Assembly: GCF_032854445.1 (NCBI RefSeq)
Contig: NC_088297.1
Coordinates: 19,605,127-19,669,126, forward strand
From: Liolophura sinensis
Lineage: Eukaryota; Mollusca; Polyplacophora; Chitonida; Chitonidae
Length of the DNA: 64,000 bases
Direction of reading: 5' to 3'
The notes below the pieces were generated by a model. It was not told the DNA's origin. It searched no databases and saw nothing but the letters and a program-made list of their open reading frames with translations. Positions 12,075-24,500 of the stretch are shown here, piece by piece. How positions within the stretch are numbered: the stretch's first letter is position 1; each line of letters starts with the position of its first letter. Position numbers and translations under genes: made by a program.

Positions 12075-13732
12075 CAGTCATGGAAAAAATTATTAGACCA
12101 CCCTTGCTTTCTCCCATTTCTTGTTCATTTTAAAACCTTGCACAACTGAAGGAACATTTGTTTGGGCAAAGAAAGTGATGAAAACAGAAATAGTTCGTAA
12201 GGGTTTTATTTAAGAGGTGATATCTATCAGTTCTCTATGACTTTCTTGACAATGACCAAAATCACTTAAGTTCATACATCTGTAGATGTAGCAACTGTAT
12301 TCTCAAAAACATTTTGGCATTTCATTTTTTCTCCTGTCTCCTAGTCACGTAGTCACATGACTCTCAGTCTCACACGGGAGTTAGTACTTGATTGCATGCC
12401 CATTGTTTCTGATGACTGCAGCCATGCACCTTGGCATGCTCTCCACCAGTTTGTTACATTGCCCTGCGGTCACAGCAGCCCATTCCTGTTGCAAAAATTC
12501 GAACAAATTTGCTTTGTTTTTGGGCTAGTGGTTCTCCATTTTGAATTTGATAATATTCCACAGGTTTTCAATTGGATTCAGATCAGGTGACTGAGCAGGC
12601 CAATTCATGGTTCGAATGTTCCGGTTCTCTATCCAGGTTTTAACTGACCTTGCCGTGTGGCAAGGGGCATTGTCTTGTTGGAAAATCCAGTCATTCGACC
12701 CAGGAAAGAGTTTAGCAGCTGATGGAAGAAGACTGTTTTCAAGAGTAGCTCTGTATGTGACTTGGTTCATTCTCCCTTCACACAACTGCATCTGTCCTGT
12801 TCCACCCATACTGAAACAACCCCAGATCATCACTGATCCACCCCCATGCTTTACAGTAGGAGCAAGGCAGTCTGGTTTGTAGGCTTCCCCAGGCTTCCTC
12901 CTAACCAGTAAGTTGGCTGGAGTAGGCATCAACTCAAAATTGGATTCATCACTGAAGAGAACTTTAGCCCAATCATCAACAGTCCAACTCTTGTGATCCC
13001 TCGCAAAACGCAAGCGGGCCTTCCGCTGCCTCTCGTTGATGAAGGGCTTCTTCCGTGCCCTGTGCGACTTTAGACCAGCTTCAAGAAGTCGGTTTCGAAC
13101 TGTTCTTGCTGAACAAGTCAGATTTGTTGACAATGCCCACTCATTTCTAAGGTCTCTGGAGGTCTGACGACAATTCTTGATACAGGACCGGATGAGTGCT
13201 CGGTCATCTCGTGGGGTAGAAAGACGTTTCCTGGCTCGACCAGCTAGCAGTTTTGTAGTACCATGTTCGGCTTTCTTTTTCTTGCTGTAATGAACTGCTG
13301 TCTTAGAGATCTTCAGTTTTTTGGCCACTTGTCGCTCGCTCAATCCAGTATCCAGCTGTGCCAAGATGGCTGCCTTTCTGGTTCCACATAATTCTTTCGT
13401 TTTAGGCATTATGAGAGCTGACAACTACCGAGTTGTGCTGCGTCTTAATATATAAACAAGAGACCCCTATTTATGTAAGCCTACATGTAAACAGGAAACC
13501 ACTCTTTATGTAAGTCTGCATGTAAATGGAAAGCATGAAATTGCTTCGCATACACCCTAGGAATACAACTGAACTTAAAGCATATCAAATACGACAAAGT
13601 ATTATGGAATCAGCTGGATTTTTGTCGTATTCATTGTAATCTTCGGTTAATACACCTTTAGGGTTGCCAGGCATTAAAATGAACAAGAAACCAAAGAAAA
13701 TATGAGTGGTCTAATAATTTTTTCCGTGACTG
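12075..13732 (-). mobile_element. Tc1/mariner transposon, near intact
   Basis: Terminal inverted repeats CAGTCATGGAAAAAATT and CAGTCACGGAAAAAATT (left end, and right end reverse-complemented) extend about 29 bp with two differences. The element is 1658 bp and flanked by TA on both sides (12073-12074 and 13733-13734), the standard Tc1 target. It carries one transposase reading frame on the minus strand and lies between V20 and V21. Confidence 0.95.
12381..13409 (-). pseudogene. Tc1-type transposase with one premature stop
   Basis: The frame starts at MPKTKELCGTRKAAIL and carries paired helix-turn-helix segments for DNA binding (LSERQVAKKLKISKTAVHY and a second near RTVRNRLLEAGLKS). The DDE triad is present: FSDESNF, FQQDNAPCHT, then 34 residues to the Glu of NPIENLW (DD34E), plus the GGGSVMIWG stretch. 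An in-frame TAG at 12525-12527 interrupts it. The frame stays open for about 47 further codons (LVESMPRCMAAVI) to TAA, the normal C-terminal motif of the family. It is thus a recently disabled copy. Confidence 0.92.
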
Positions 13733-13890
13733 TATATATATTTTTTCTGAAATTCTACTATCCAACTTTTATCACCATACCACATCAGTGGGAAAGCAGT
13801 CCCTGTAGATCAAGGGATAAGGTGCGTGAAATAAGGTTTCTTCTATAACAATAGGCATACTGAACTCAGCTGGTTACTGCTGACGCAGAG

Positions 13891-14369
13891 CTAGGTTGCC
13901 GTCACCGCATTTGACAGACTGTCCTTCCGCAGTCTGTAGGCAATTTGGCTTCGCAGGAAAACTGGACATTTAACGATGGAGTAAGGATAGCTGTAGTCCC
14001 GGAGAAACGATTCCAGATTTGACCTCAGAAGACGAAACGATTCCACGTTGTAATCCTCTCCCGAAGGTTTCGTCACGGTTTCAAAAAAGTCCACCAGATA
14101 CCCATCCAGCTGCTCCGGCGGTATTGCCTCCACGTTTCTCTGGTCCTTGTGGGCACTGGTGTATCCCAGCCAACGTTCAAACGTCCCCACAGCCGCGGCT
14201 ATGTTCCTCACTGTAGACTTGGCTTTCATGTGAATGTTCACGACGCGATCCTTTCGAAACCGATAGGGAAGGTATCTGTGCGCTGAAATGCGCTGAGTGG
14301 TGTTGCTCAACGGGTCTTGTGGAATTTGACTGGCCATTCCGTAGTCTATCTCAGCTGCAATTCCTCCAA
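13891..14369 (-). CDS. Variable terminal exon V20 (core-binding domain)
   Basis: Acceptor TTTCTAATTCCCAG|TT, phase 1, 159 residues. AKSTVRNIAAAVGTFERWLGY (50-70) is followed by IPPEQLDGYLVDFF, TKPSGEDYNVESFRLLRSNLESFL, YSYPYSIVKC and LRSQIAYRLRKDSL. FERWLG lacks the second Trp. The Tc1 element sits about 160 bp below the stop, in the spacer towards V21. Confidence 0.87.
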
Positions 14370-15548
14370 CTGGGAATTAGAAAAACAATTCCGACAGTTT
14401 AGAATCCGCTTGAACTTTTTCTACGTGGAACTCAATATATAAATAGACAAATAAACGAACAGACTACATGAAAACTGTGTTATGTATGAAATGTATTTAG
14501 AATTAAAGAACCACATTGTTATCGAACAGAAATAATACTCAATGGGAGGATTTGCTTTTTTATATGGCTTACACATAAAATACACCAAACTGTCTGAACA
14601 GAAAGGTTAGTGTTGCAACAGGGAGACATGTATGTACCAAGCAACACTAATTCCAGTCAAAATGATGAAATGTTAATAGTTAGCCTTGGTTTCCCCCGAC
14701 CATACTGCTGGGATATGAAGACAAAAGAATAGACGGGTAAACTACATTCAAATACAGTGTAGACCAAATGTTGATTATCACAAAAACTGGGGATCGATTC
14801 TAAAACTTAATCACACTAACAAATAAACTCCACCATATTATATTATACCAAAAACATCCACCTAAATCTCAACTCAAGCAATATACAAGAATGACTGATA
14901 TACGTGAAAGCTTTTCTAGAACTCGTATCTCCACTATTTTCTCTCACTAAATCGGATAGCCTACGTCAAACGTCCAGTGCACCCACTCTCATGACGTTAT
15001 ACAATGGGGTCAACTTGCGGGAAGCGTGTCAAAGAATCAAAATGCAATATTACTGACTTGTTAAATATTTGTTTACAGCGTTACACGGTAAGACCGCTAA
15101 ACAAGAAAAGTAACACAAACCAACCTAGCTTATGGGTAAAATGCTCTCAACGGCCACGGTATAATCTTTAATTTTCACTATAACAGTGATGAAAAAGCTC
15201 GAAACCAAGAGAGCACTCCCTTGAAAGTGTTATTATGTACAACTTGGCATTGGCTTAGACGTGTAGCAAGAATTGACATGGCCCCAATAACCTCATAAGA
15301 CATCCGACAAACTTATTTCCCCTTATCAAAGCATAACATTAAACAACTTTCCGTTTCCAATCAGCCTGCGAAGTTTAGCCGATGAAAATGCGTTTTGATA
15401 GTTAACTCTGTCGAGATTTGTGCAGACAGGAATAATTTTTTCACACAGTTCATGAAGACGCACTCAGATATTTATCACAAGGTCATCAGATTAAAAATAC
15501 TTTTTCTCATCAACCCGGAAGGGCAAAGCTCTGTTCGGAATGGACCAG
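14370..15548 (-). other. Spacer between V19 and V20
   Basis: About 1.2 kb with no recognised gene or repeat. Confidence 0.35.
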
Positions 15549-15554
15549 TTTAAT
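15549..15554 (-). terminator. Possible variant poly(A) signal ATTAAA for V19
   Basis: ATTAAA on the minus strand about 28 nt after the V19 stop. It is the commonest variant of the animal poly(A) hexamer and is well placed. Confidence 0.35.
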
Positions 15555-15581
15555 CGCAATGGGGCTATCTAGTGTCTTGGT

Positions 15582-16084
15582 TCAGTTCTGTTCGATTCGG
15601 CCTTCTACGCTGGATGTAGATTCAGCTTTTAACTTGCGCTTCCGTTCATCGAATGCCAGTTTGCTCAGCGGGAAGAGGTTAGATGTGACAATCCTCCACG
15701 GGTAGTTCTGTGACTGCAAGTAGTTGTCCAGATTCGGCCGAAGAAGGCGAAACGAATCGAAGGTGTAATTCCCTCCGCGCGGTTTTTGGACCATCTCAAA
15801 GTACTCCGCCAGGAATGTGTCCAATTCCGCCGGAGGCAGGCTCTCTATCAGCCTCCGGTCACTAGGATAGCGCTCAAAGAACCATCGATGGAAGCTAGAA
15901 GCTACTGCACGGGCGTGGGACACGCACGACCGCGTTTTCCCCGTAAATCCAACCCGTCTGCCGGCGTTTGTCATCGCTACCGCGTGCCCAAACTGGGTCG
16001 TTGTTCCCGTACTCTGTGAAAGAAGTTCTCTGTTCATCCAGGGTCCCTGAGTGTCCAATGATGGCAATGATAACCCTCCAACCG
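15582..16084 (-). CDS. Variable terminal exon V19 (core-binding domain)
   Basis: Acceptor TCATCTTTTCCCAG|CG, phase 1, 167 residues. The first helix is altered to SSFHRWFFERYP (63-74). Then come LPPAELDTFLAEYF, GGNYTFDSFRLLRPNLDNYL, NYPWRIVTSNLF and SKLAFDERKRKLK. RPN replaces the RS/RA-x-L turn and WRIV replaces SI. The tail is about 16 polar residues. Confidence 0.86.
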
Positions 16085-17304
16085 CTGGGAAAAGATGAAA
16101 GAAAAACGAACAGATCTGTAACTGTGTAATTTACTACCAGTTCTGCCTAGAAAAGAGATAGGACACTGAGGAAATTCTAACCGATTATTACACTAACTGG
16201 CTTTTTAGTCTTTCCTCGGATTTGAGCTACCTTTCTGGTTTAACAGACTTGAAATCGGACATATTTGAACTACCCGTCCCTGACAAATAAAGTTGTATTC
16301 TTCGTCTCGTTTCCAGGCGACTGGTGTTAACATGTAGACCGGAAAGTAAGTCCGAAATATGTGGTGCTTGGAAAAATAACGAGGGGTCACAGAACTACTG
16401 ATAACTGTCCGAAAATTAGAAGAATTAAGGTAGCTTTTGCTCTAGTTCATAAGATAACCGTGAGGCATCATTCACAAATTTAAAATACTGTACTCTACTC
16501 GGAAACAGTAGCAGTGGATAACCAATGCAATAGCTATCAGTATATTAACAATATATAACGTTGAAGAAATACACATATAACGTAACCATGGCTATAATTC
16601 TCTAAAAGTTTAAAAAGGTAATCAGAAAGTAACCTTTCCACTGCAGCAATGCTAAATTTATCAATGTAATATAACAAAAAAACATACAGCAACGAGGGTC
16701 AAAAAAGAGCAGCGATGACAGTGTGATGGTCTTCTGAATTTATCTCACTTTTAATCTAAGTGTTTACGTAAATGCTTAAATAGTAGCTAGGCAGAAAGTT
16801 ATGTCCAACAAGTATTTTGGCTCTTGCAACGTTCATCATACTTATTTATATATGTGATGAATGTTTAACTTGGAACAAGGATTTTTCACCTTTATAATAT
16901 GAGAATGATCAATTTGAAATGTGCATTGAAGCACAAGCCTCTTTAACGACAATAGTGACAGTAAAAGACGCACTAAGACGATACCAATTTTCGAAAAAAT
17001 GCTCTTAATGTTACCACTTGGCATGTAGTAACGGCATGCCCATGCCAAGAGACTCACATAAATTAATCTGACCAATAGCGTACAGCCTAATATTAGCGTG
17101 CCACACATACCGACAAGCATAATCTGAAGTACTCAATAGCGTACAACTCAAAATTATAATCATGTAAGTATATAAGATTTTATTCCGATCAGTCGTGTGA
17201 ATGTTTAAGCTCTAAAGCAATGTTAGAAGTGCTTTTCTACTTCATTTCCTCAGCAGAATAGAAAGAACACTAATACAGGGCTACTTAACATGGCAGAAAA
17301 AACC
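16085..17304 (-). other. Spacer upstream of V19
   Basis: About 1.2 kb, AT-rich, no recognised element. Confidence 0.35.
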
Positions 17305-17495
17305 GTCCCGGATAGCACAGTTGGTAGAGCGTCCGCTTCGGGACCGGTAGATCCAAGATCAATCGAGTCACACCAAATACTTTAAAAGAGGAAGTTGTAA
17401 CTTCTTCGCTTGACGTTCAGCATGAAGGGGATAGTGCAACGACTGGTTGACCCGTATCGGGCCGGGCCGGGCGGTTTACTTGCCTTCGGTAAGTC
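17305..17495 (+). mobile_element. SINE fragment, tRNA-derived head and part of body
   Basis: GATAGCACAGTTGGTAGAGC, GGTAGATCCAAGATCAATCG and AGCATGAAGGGGATAGTGCA match the near full-length element at 24131. Similarity fades after TTGCCTTCGGTAAGTC, and no (CACT)n tail is seen. Confidence 0.8.
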
Positions 17496-18241
17496 AATTT
17501 TTCAGTCATATGACGACCAGAGCTGGATTCAAGCCTGAGGACGAAATGGCAGGAAGCCAATAAGCGGCTGTGCAAATCGGTCAGTCAGTTTCCCAAGAAC
17601 TGATGGGTGACAAACTATAACTGCTAAATGAAATCAAAACGTGGGAGACATGAAGTTAGAAGTAGCTCACAGTGAACGTTCGACAATGCAAATGAAATAC
17701 TGGACTCCCTTTCTGTCTTTTATTTTCATATTAATCTTAGAACTATTAATATCAGAGACTAACAATGTACGTGAACGAGAATTAACACATGAACAGAAAC
17801 CTTAATTCACAGCTGATGCGTTCTATGAACGAATAGCGTGATTTAGGGATTAATGTGAACAATTTGCACAGTAATCGGTCATGTGTAGTATAGTTACTCC
17901 TTGACCACTCATAAAATGAAATGGAACTTATTTTGTCAAATTTGTCATGATCATCATCATTAATAAGCCATCTCCGTAATATTCTTCACGGCAGAAATGA
18001 AATAAAATGCAAGGTTATCAAAGAGTACATGAAAGCAAAACATTTACACCAAGTACTTTTTGAGATACCATCCATGGCATCTGCCTTAGCATCAAACACC
18101 GCAGGTAAGGGACTGAACACCGGTCGATAGGTTTACATGTACACCGGTACGCAAAACTTGTGCTCAGTACATCAATACAGAAGTGTAGAATATATGTTAG
18201 CGAATAAGTCCATAATTAAGTAATTTAAGGTCACAAGTAGG

Positions 18242-18340
18242 ATTTATTTATTTGATTGGTGTTTTACGCCGTACTATTTTATTTATACGACAGCGGCCAG
18301 CATTATGGTGGGAGGGTGAAACCCACGACCAACTGCAGGT
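18242..18340 (-). repeat. V-SINE-like 3' fragment
   Basis: The + strand reads TTGATTGGTGTTTTACGCCG then CGGCCAGCATTATGGTGGG. This is the reverse complement of the conserved SINE 3' domain, about 100 bp. Confidence 0.8.
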
Positions 18341-19344
18341 TTAAATAGTATTGACGCACGATATCAACACTGGAACATCCCACTCGTGGCATTTTGCTTT
18401 TCATTTAAAAAGAGCAGAGAATTACCACCCTTAACATTTCAAAATACCTAAGACACTAAAGTCTTCAACGATGGAATACCCCTCTTTGTGCATTTGCAAG
18501 ATTTGACAGTATAGTCAAAATTCCCTGCAATATGCTACTGGATGCCGACGGAGCAGATATGATAAGCTTCAGCTGCACTCCACAACCCAACACAAGGTGT
18601 ATCGATGGGCTACGTTTACTGTGCGTCTCATTCATAGCCATCATTATATCATCCCTGACAAGCAACACGTGGACAAATGAATTAAGAAACCTGCGCATCC
18701 GTAGTTACTACTCACAAATTGCTCTAGTGATTGCGTTTTGGTTTAGGATCAAAATTTTTCTTCTCTGCATAATCGTGGAGAGTAAAGATTTATGAAATGA
18801 ACCCATCAACTTTGTAAAAGTCTCAGACTAGGTCGGCTGAGGGCAATGTAACACACGGAATGGGCTGAACACCGCCTGTGTATTAGACGTGATCGCTCCT
18901 GTATAAAAGGTCCATACCAATATACAAATATAACCAGACAAAGCGGATAGGTCATTCATATGGAGTGACACTAAAGTCACCATAGTAACCAAAATAACAC
19001 AAACTTAAACAAGTTTCTCACTTTCAAATGATGCATTAGGAGCTAATTCTGGAGTTCCTCTGAAATGCAAATAAACAGAAGCACTGGAAAGCCAAGTAAC
19101 CCGAAAGGCGCTATGTCTGTCATTCTCCTGGATACGTGAATTTTCAGAAACTAGATCGGGGGCTCCCATGGCAACAGACCGTCGGCAAACTGACCAATCA
19201 AGTCGACTTTACAGACGCACTAGACGTATTCCATGGCACATTGCTGAGTGTGGGGATAGCAAGCTCACTCTTACTGACACTAAAGCCAATTCCAGAATAT
19301 TCCCTCTCGGCTTCCTTCTACGAAACACTTGAAAATCAGACCTG
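18341..19344. other. Spacer without recognised features
   Basis: About 1 kb. Open stretches on both strands around 18465-18795 overlap each other and show no domain, so they are not called. Confidence 0.35.
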
Positions 19345-19552
19345 CAACTGATTATGATGACATCGTCCAACACATTATGATGACATCGTCCAACTTATTA
19401 TCACGACATCCTCCAACTCGTTATGATGTCCTTTAACTCATTATGATGACATCCTCTAACTTATTATTACGACATTCTGCAACTCATTATGATGACGTCC
19501 TTTAACTCATTATGATGACATTCTCCAACTTATTATTACGACATCCTCCATG
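19345..19552. repeat. Short tandem repeat, unit about 24-25 bp
   Basis: Roughly eight units of the form TTATGATGACATCCTCCAAC, alternating with TTATTACGACAT variants. It lies about 150 bp below the V18 stop. Confidence 0.88.
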
Positions 19553-19707
19553 GGTGTAACTTTCGATGAAAGCTAAGTTATGAGGCCAAATCTAACGAGA
19601 TATATTTCACGCCCATAATGCGAAATATTGGAAATAATGGATGTACCTGTACCTCGAGAATAGTTAACTTCACAAGGATAATGCTGCGCAATAACCACAT
19701 TGCAATA

Positions 19708-20201
19708 TTACGACGTATGTGCCGAGCTGATTAACTGAGAGAGCTTCCGTTTAAAGGCTATTTGGCTATTGAGGAAGCGTTGTGACTTCATGATGGAGTA
19801 GGCGTAGCCCCTTGCCTGCAAATACAGGTCGAGTCTAGAGTGCAGAAGGCGAAAAGTTGAAAAGCTGTACTCTTCTCCGGAAGGCTTCGTCGCCGCGTTG
19901 AAATAGCCGGTTAAGTAGGTGTCGAGTTCCTCAGGCGGAATATGTTCCATCATCCTCTGCTCTTCACTGTGTTCAACGGCCAGCCACTTTTCGAATGTCG
20001 TCACGGCAGAGACGGTCAGCGAGATAGTAGCTTTGGTTTTGTCCTTAAAATACGGACTTAAAGACAGAAGTCTGCGCCTCTCTTTCCCGAAGTAGTCGGA
20101 CTTGGTTGGTAATAGACCCTTGGCTCCTGTATTACCCAGCACAGTCTCCGCCCTCGTGAGATCCCTGGGCACGCTGCTGTACTGCGTACGGGTTTCCAAC
20201 A
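19708..20201 (-). CDS. Variable terminal exon V18 (core-binding domain)
   Basis: Acceptor TTTCTTTCTTCCCAG|TG, with the best pyrimidine tract in the array, phase 1, 164 residues. KERRRLL (40-46) and KDKTKATI lead to VSAVTTFEKWLAV (64-76). The domain continues IPPEELDTYLTGYF, TKPSGEEYSFSTFRLLHSRLDLYL, GYAYSIMKS and NSQIAFKRKLSQL. GYAYSI replaces the near-invariant YP-S. The tail is six residues. Confidence 0.88.
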
Positions 20202-21989
20202 CTGGGAAGAAAGAAAAAAATCCAAAGTCCTCCTTAAGGAAGTTGGGAAAACATTGCCAAATGTGGGTAAACGATAGCGAATATTTGCATTGGTGGCATC
20301 GGTTTTGTAGACAACAAAACACCAATATAACCTAAAAATCGTTCAACTACTAACTATTATTTTTTCTCCAAAATTCTGTTTAATTACATGCAGATCCTTT
20401 TCTACCTATCGACGAAACTATAAAATAGAATAAAATGCTTAGTTCATAGAGTGGTTCGTAAGAACTCCGGGGAATCAGATTAAACGAATTACCAATTTCA
20501 TCAAAAAGTGATCGTTCAATATACACTCGCTGTCGCATATAATGAAAGCCGCAGATGTCATTAGCAAACGCGGGGTAATCTAAAAACAACCTTATAATGT
20601 GGCTGTACCATGCACCGTAAGGCCATGTACCACCTTACACAGCCCGGTTGCCAGCCTTAAGTTTATGACAGTGTACAGAAAGATCCTACAGGGAATAACT
20701 ATGCGATAGGTTGCAATACACTATGTAAAAGTAATTTTGGGTCCCCTCGCTATGCGTGGTAGTACGTGATTTTGTTATCATAGCTAGTACAGTATTGTGG
20801 GCTTATTTACCAAAAGTATACAGTTGTAAAACAGGTAGCTGCTGTGTAACACCAGAACGTCTGAAATTTTGGTGCCACAGAATACTAATTTAGGGTTACA
20901 TTTCACACCTCCCTAAAGTCAGATCATGTAGCCTCTCCTTGTCTAGCCGAGAACTAGATCTACCATTGCTGATTCAATCAAATTCTTGCTTAACTGTATT
21001 TTGGGGCTCTTCCTAATCACTGTGTGTTGAAACGACCATTTTGATTGGTACTGAGATTTGAGAGTTTGTAATAAGCCACAGTGCCATGCCGGGGGCGACT
21101 GGCATTAGTGAGATAGGCTATATTTACCGCGCTCTGAATTATTTCCACTTTTATGCTAGCGAAACGCTTTATATATACATTCTGGTATGCACTACTTGTT
21201 AAAATTACGCATCTGTACTTGACACTTTCCACAGATATACATGTCAAAAGACATATCTACACGTAAATTAACCGATGACAACTCAAACCTGCCTGTCACC
21301 AATTTAACTAGTAGCCTTAAACATAAATGTGCTCAATCTCACCACCAGTGACTTCAAATTAAAAGGGCACTTTTAATGGTCCTACTGACCATAAATCTGC
21401 TGGAATTAACTGTCACCCACAACGCACATAGTACGACAATGCACTACTAAAGAATGCTGTTTCACATAAAATTTTATTATCTCCATCATTTAAATGCACA
21501 ATACTAAATGTATTTTTAAATATTACAAACAAGTACCGAGGCCAAATGCAATGCTTTAGTAATTCTATTTTCACGTATTCAGCGTGCGTGGACACACATA
21601 TACTGATTGCCAAGAGTAAAGTCCTTGAATACTTTTTGTGTGACACATCCATGAAACAATAGTAAACAAGGCAAGGTAAGTACCAAAAAAACACGTATAT
21701 TATGTATACAATATAAAATTATGACCTTATTTCATACTTAACTATTTAAACGATGTTTCCAATGCAAAGTCAAATACTTTGGAAATGCTTTGCGCAATTA
21801 GTAGCATCACCTAGCTGGAAGACACAGCAGTAGCATAAAAATCCACTAAGTTTTAGATTTGAATTAAAGATGAAATGTCTTACTGTTTGAGAACAGACAA
21901 GTCTTTATAAGCAGACAGAAGTAAACGTTTCCGTAGCTTCACAAAATCTTGCGCACAGTAATTACATGCATGTTTCACAACAGGACTAC
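20202..21989 (-). other. Spacer upstream of V18
   Basis: About 1.8 kb with no recognised gene, RNA or repeat family on either strand. Confidence 0.35.
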
Positions 21990-22239
21990 GTTTAGCATGA
22001 AGGAGATAGTGCAACGACTGGTTTACCCGTATCAGCATAATGGCTCGGGCGGGTCTGCTTACTTGCCTTCGGTAAGGCGTCTCAGTGAAGCAGCACTAGA
22101 TAAAAGAGCGGTGGAAATCCGTCCTGCAACAAGGAGGCACATTACATGTACTCTAAGGATTCCTTCGTCGTCAAATGACTGAAAATTGTTAAGCACGATA
22201 TTAAACGCCAAGCATCCACTTACTCACTCACTCACTCAC
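21990..22239 (+). mobile_element. 5'-truncated SINE with (CACT)n tail
   Basis: It starts within the body (AGCATGAAGGAGATAGTGCA), continues through GTGGAAATCCGTCCTGCAAC and ends in ACTCACTCACTCACTCA. It matches the 24131 element without its tRNA-like head. Confidence 0.85.
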
Positions 22240-22649
22240 AACAAGACGAGCTGTTAACATGTGTCTAGTAAAAAAGAACATATAACTCTTCTCTACTCGT
22301 GAGTGGTAAAGAGCTTTAAAAATTGTGTGCGTAAAGCATATTAAAATTATTTCTACAAAGTAAAAAAAAGAAATCATAAAAGGCGTAAGTTGAATACATG
22401 AGAGCGCACTGTGAAGATCCAATATCATGAAAATCTTCAGTACAGAGGTGTAAATTAAAACAAAGGAGCAGCTAAGCTATAGTATGAGAAGCATCAATGA
22501 TTGGGCAAAAGGTTCTTAAGGGGTAAAACAATCAAATAAGTACGGGCCACATGAAGCAGTCAATGCTGAATTTAAAGATATACGTTTTGAATTTATAGGA
22601 CTTTCTTTCACCAAGAAAAGCGCTGGTAAATGTTGTACGGTGGGTTTTA

Positions 22650-23096
22650 AGCCGGGGATACACTAGATGATTTCTTTCGCTCGTAGAGACGCATTTTGTG
22701 AATTTCCAAAAAACAAAAATTCGCCTAGCGTGTCCCCACAGGTGACGGCGTATTCCGTAGACGGTCTTGTCCGTCCCGAGATCCGCTGGTATCAAACATG
22801 TCATGTACTAGCAAAGAAATTCACCATCGATTTCACTCTGTCCGCATAGTGTGTCCTCTCCAGCGAATTTCGGCGATCGAGAAGTTCGCGCTGATGTGCG
22901 CAGAATTGTGTTGAACTTTTATATTTTGTTTGTGTCACATGGTTTACTAGATCACATAACATAATCTACTGAGCACGATCAATGGAAAAATCCGCCTAGT
23001 GTGTCTGCAACCATCCTGCTAATATCGTCGGTGTGTTTCGTTGGCGATTAACTTCGTCCTTACAAGTGAAAAAATCCGCCTTGTGTGCCCTCGGCT
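22650..23096. mobile_element. MITE with TTA target duplication (PIF/Harbinger type)
   Basis: A 447-bp element opening AGCCGGGGATACACTAG and closing with the reverse complement of AGCCGAGGGCACACAAG. These are imperfect terminal inverted repeats of about 30 bp. It is flanked by TTA on both sides (22647-22649 and 23097-23099), as expected for PIF/Harbinger-type insertions. Internal copies of a CCGCCTAGTGTGTC-like motif repeat. No transposase is encoded. Confidence 0.75.
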
Positions 23097-24130
23097 TTAA
23101 GGGTTATTTTTTTTTTGGTATAAAAAGGTAAACGCATTTTTTCTTCACCCACACTGTAGTTGCGTGAATTTTGTTCATGTGGTGTGATACTTGACCTAAA
23201 CAGCTAATTTCACATAATACGGATTTTGCGGTAAATCATGATATAATAAAAGACGCTTGTGCCCCCAGCCCCCACCCTCTCCATGATCAATAACAAGAAC
23301 ATCTCAGAGTAGAAAAGCCACAACAACGACGTCCTTCCACACAGCTGCTGGTCGCAGCAAAAAACTATTATAGCAAATATGGCCAGTAGGAACACCTCAG
23401 AATCTGTACATTTCACTGAACCTTTCTGGAAAAAAAGCCTTCTCGGTAAGAAAAACTTTCCTGGTAAAAGAAAAACTTCATCGGTAAAAAGAAATTATTG
23501 GTAAAAAAAAAGTGCAATGTCAGTAAGCATTTGTAGGCCTACTTAAAGAGTTTTCAATGGTCGTTCTGAAGATATGAAATTCTTTTTTTTTCCCCTCCTG
23601 ATTTAAGTTTGAAACCGCACAGCAAGTTGCTTGAAAGCGAACGATATTCGTTTACACACCATTCTGGTTCTAACCAACGCTTTTTATTTGGTAGCTCGTT
23701 AAAAAAGAAAAAAAAGATTCATTTTCTCCATAAAGCTGAATATAAGTGCCATTAACAATCATTTTTTTCGAGAACATCAACTGGCTTCGCTAATGTTATG
23801 AATGGACGATAGTCAGCTTTTATGAGCTGTGTTCCTTTTCACAGTTTTTAATTAACAGAAAGATAATGATGTAAAAATCCATATTTTTACCATGGACCTA
23901 CAGATGTAATTCACAAAATTAAACAAGAAGACCACATCTTTTTTCTCAGTAGGTAAGGGAGGTAATCCAGTGAAGGCTATATTTCACGCAATTTGGGATT
24001 CAACCATTATTTCCAACATAAATCGGCATTTCCCACGTCACGCACATGACCAACATAATAGAGGCAAAGCATCACACAAATACATCCTGCATTTTACAGA
24101 ACAATACTACATTCCACAATTGTCCATTTG
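23097..24130. other. Spacer between the MITE and the SINE
   Basis: About 1 kb with several short poly(A)/poly(T) runs. No gene or repeat family recognised. Confidence 0.35.
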
Positions 24131-24495
24131 TCACAGTATAGCACAGTTGGTAGAGCGTCCGCTTCTGGACCGGTAGATCCAGGATCAATCCTTGATCAAG
24201 TCACACCTAAGACTTTAAAAGAGGAAGTTGTAACTTCCTCGCTTGGCGTTCAGCATGAAGGGGATAGTGCAACGACTGGTTGACCCGTATCAGTATAATG
24301 GCTCGGGCGGGGCGGCTTACTTGCCTTCGGTAAGTCGTCTCAGTGAAGCAGCACTAAATAAAAGAGCGGTGGAAATCCGTCCTGCAACAAGGAGGCACAT
24401 TATACGTACATGCACTCTAATGATTCCTTCGTCGTCATATGACTGAAAAATTGTTGAGTACGACGTTAAACCCCAAGCACTCACTCACTCACTCC
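24131..24495 (+). mobile_element. tRNA-derived SINE with (CACT)n tail, near full length
   Basis: The head has an A-box-like TAGCACAGTTGGTAGAGCGT and a B-box-like segment (GGTAGATCCAGGATCAATCC). It continues with a body (AGCATGAAGGGGATAGTGCA) and ends in CACTCACTCACTC. The tail stops six bases from the V17 stop codon, so the element forms the start of that exon's 3' untranslated region, in antisense. Related pieces lie at 17305 and 21990. Confidence 0.85.
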
Positions 24496-24500
24496 ATTTG

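Noticed and set aside
11876-12133. Coding frame overlapping the left Tc1 end
   Set aside because: It runs across the transposon boundary, so it cannot be a conserved gene, and it shows no domain.
17325-17400. Functional tRNA gene
   Set aside because: The A- and B-box-like segments belong to a SINE head. The cloverleaf arms do not pair and the same unit recurs at 24131 with a SINE body and tail.
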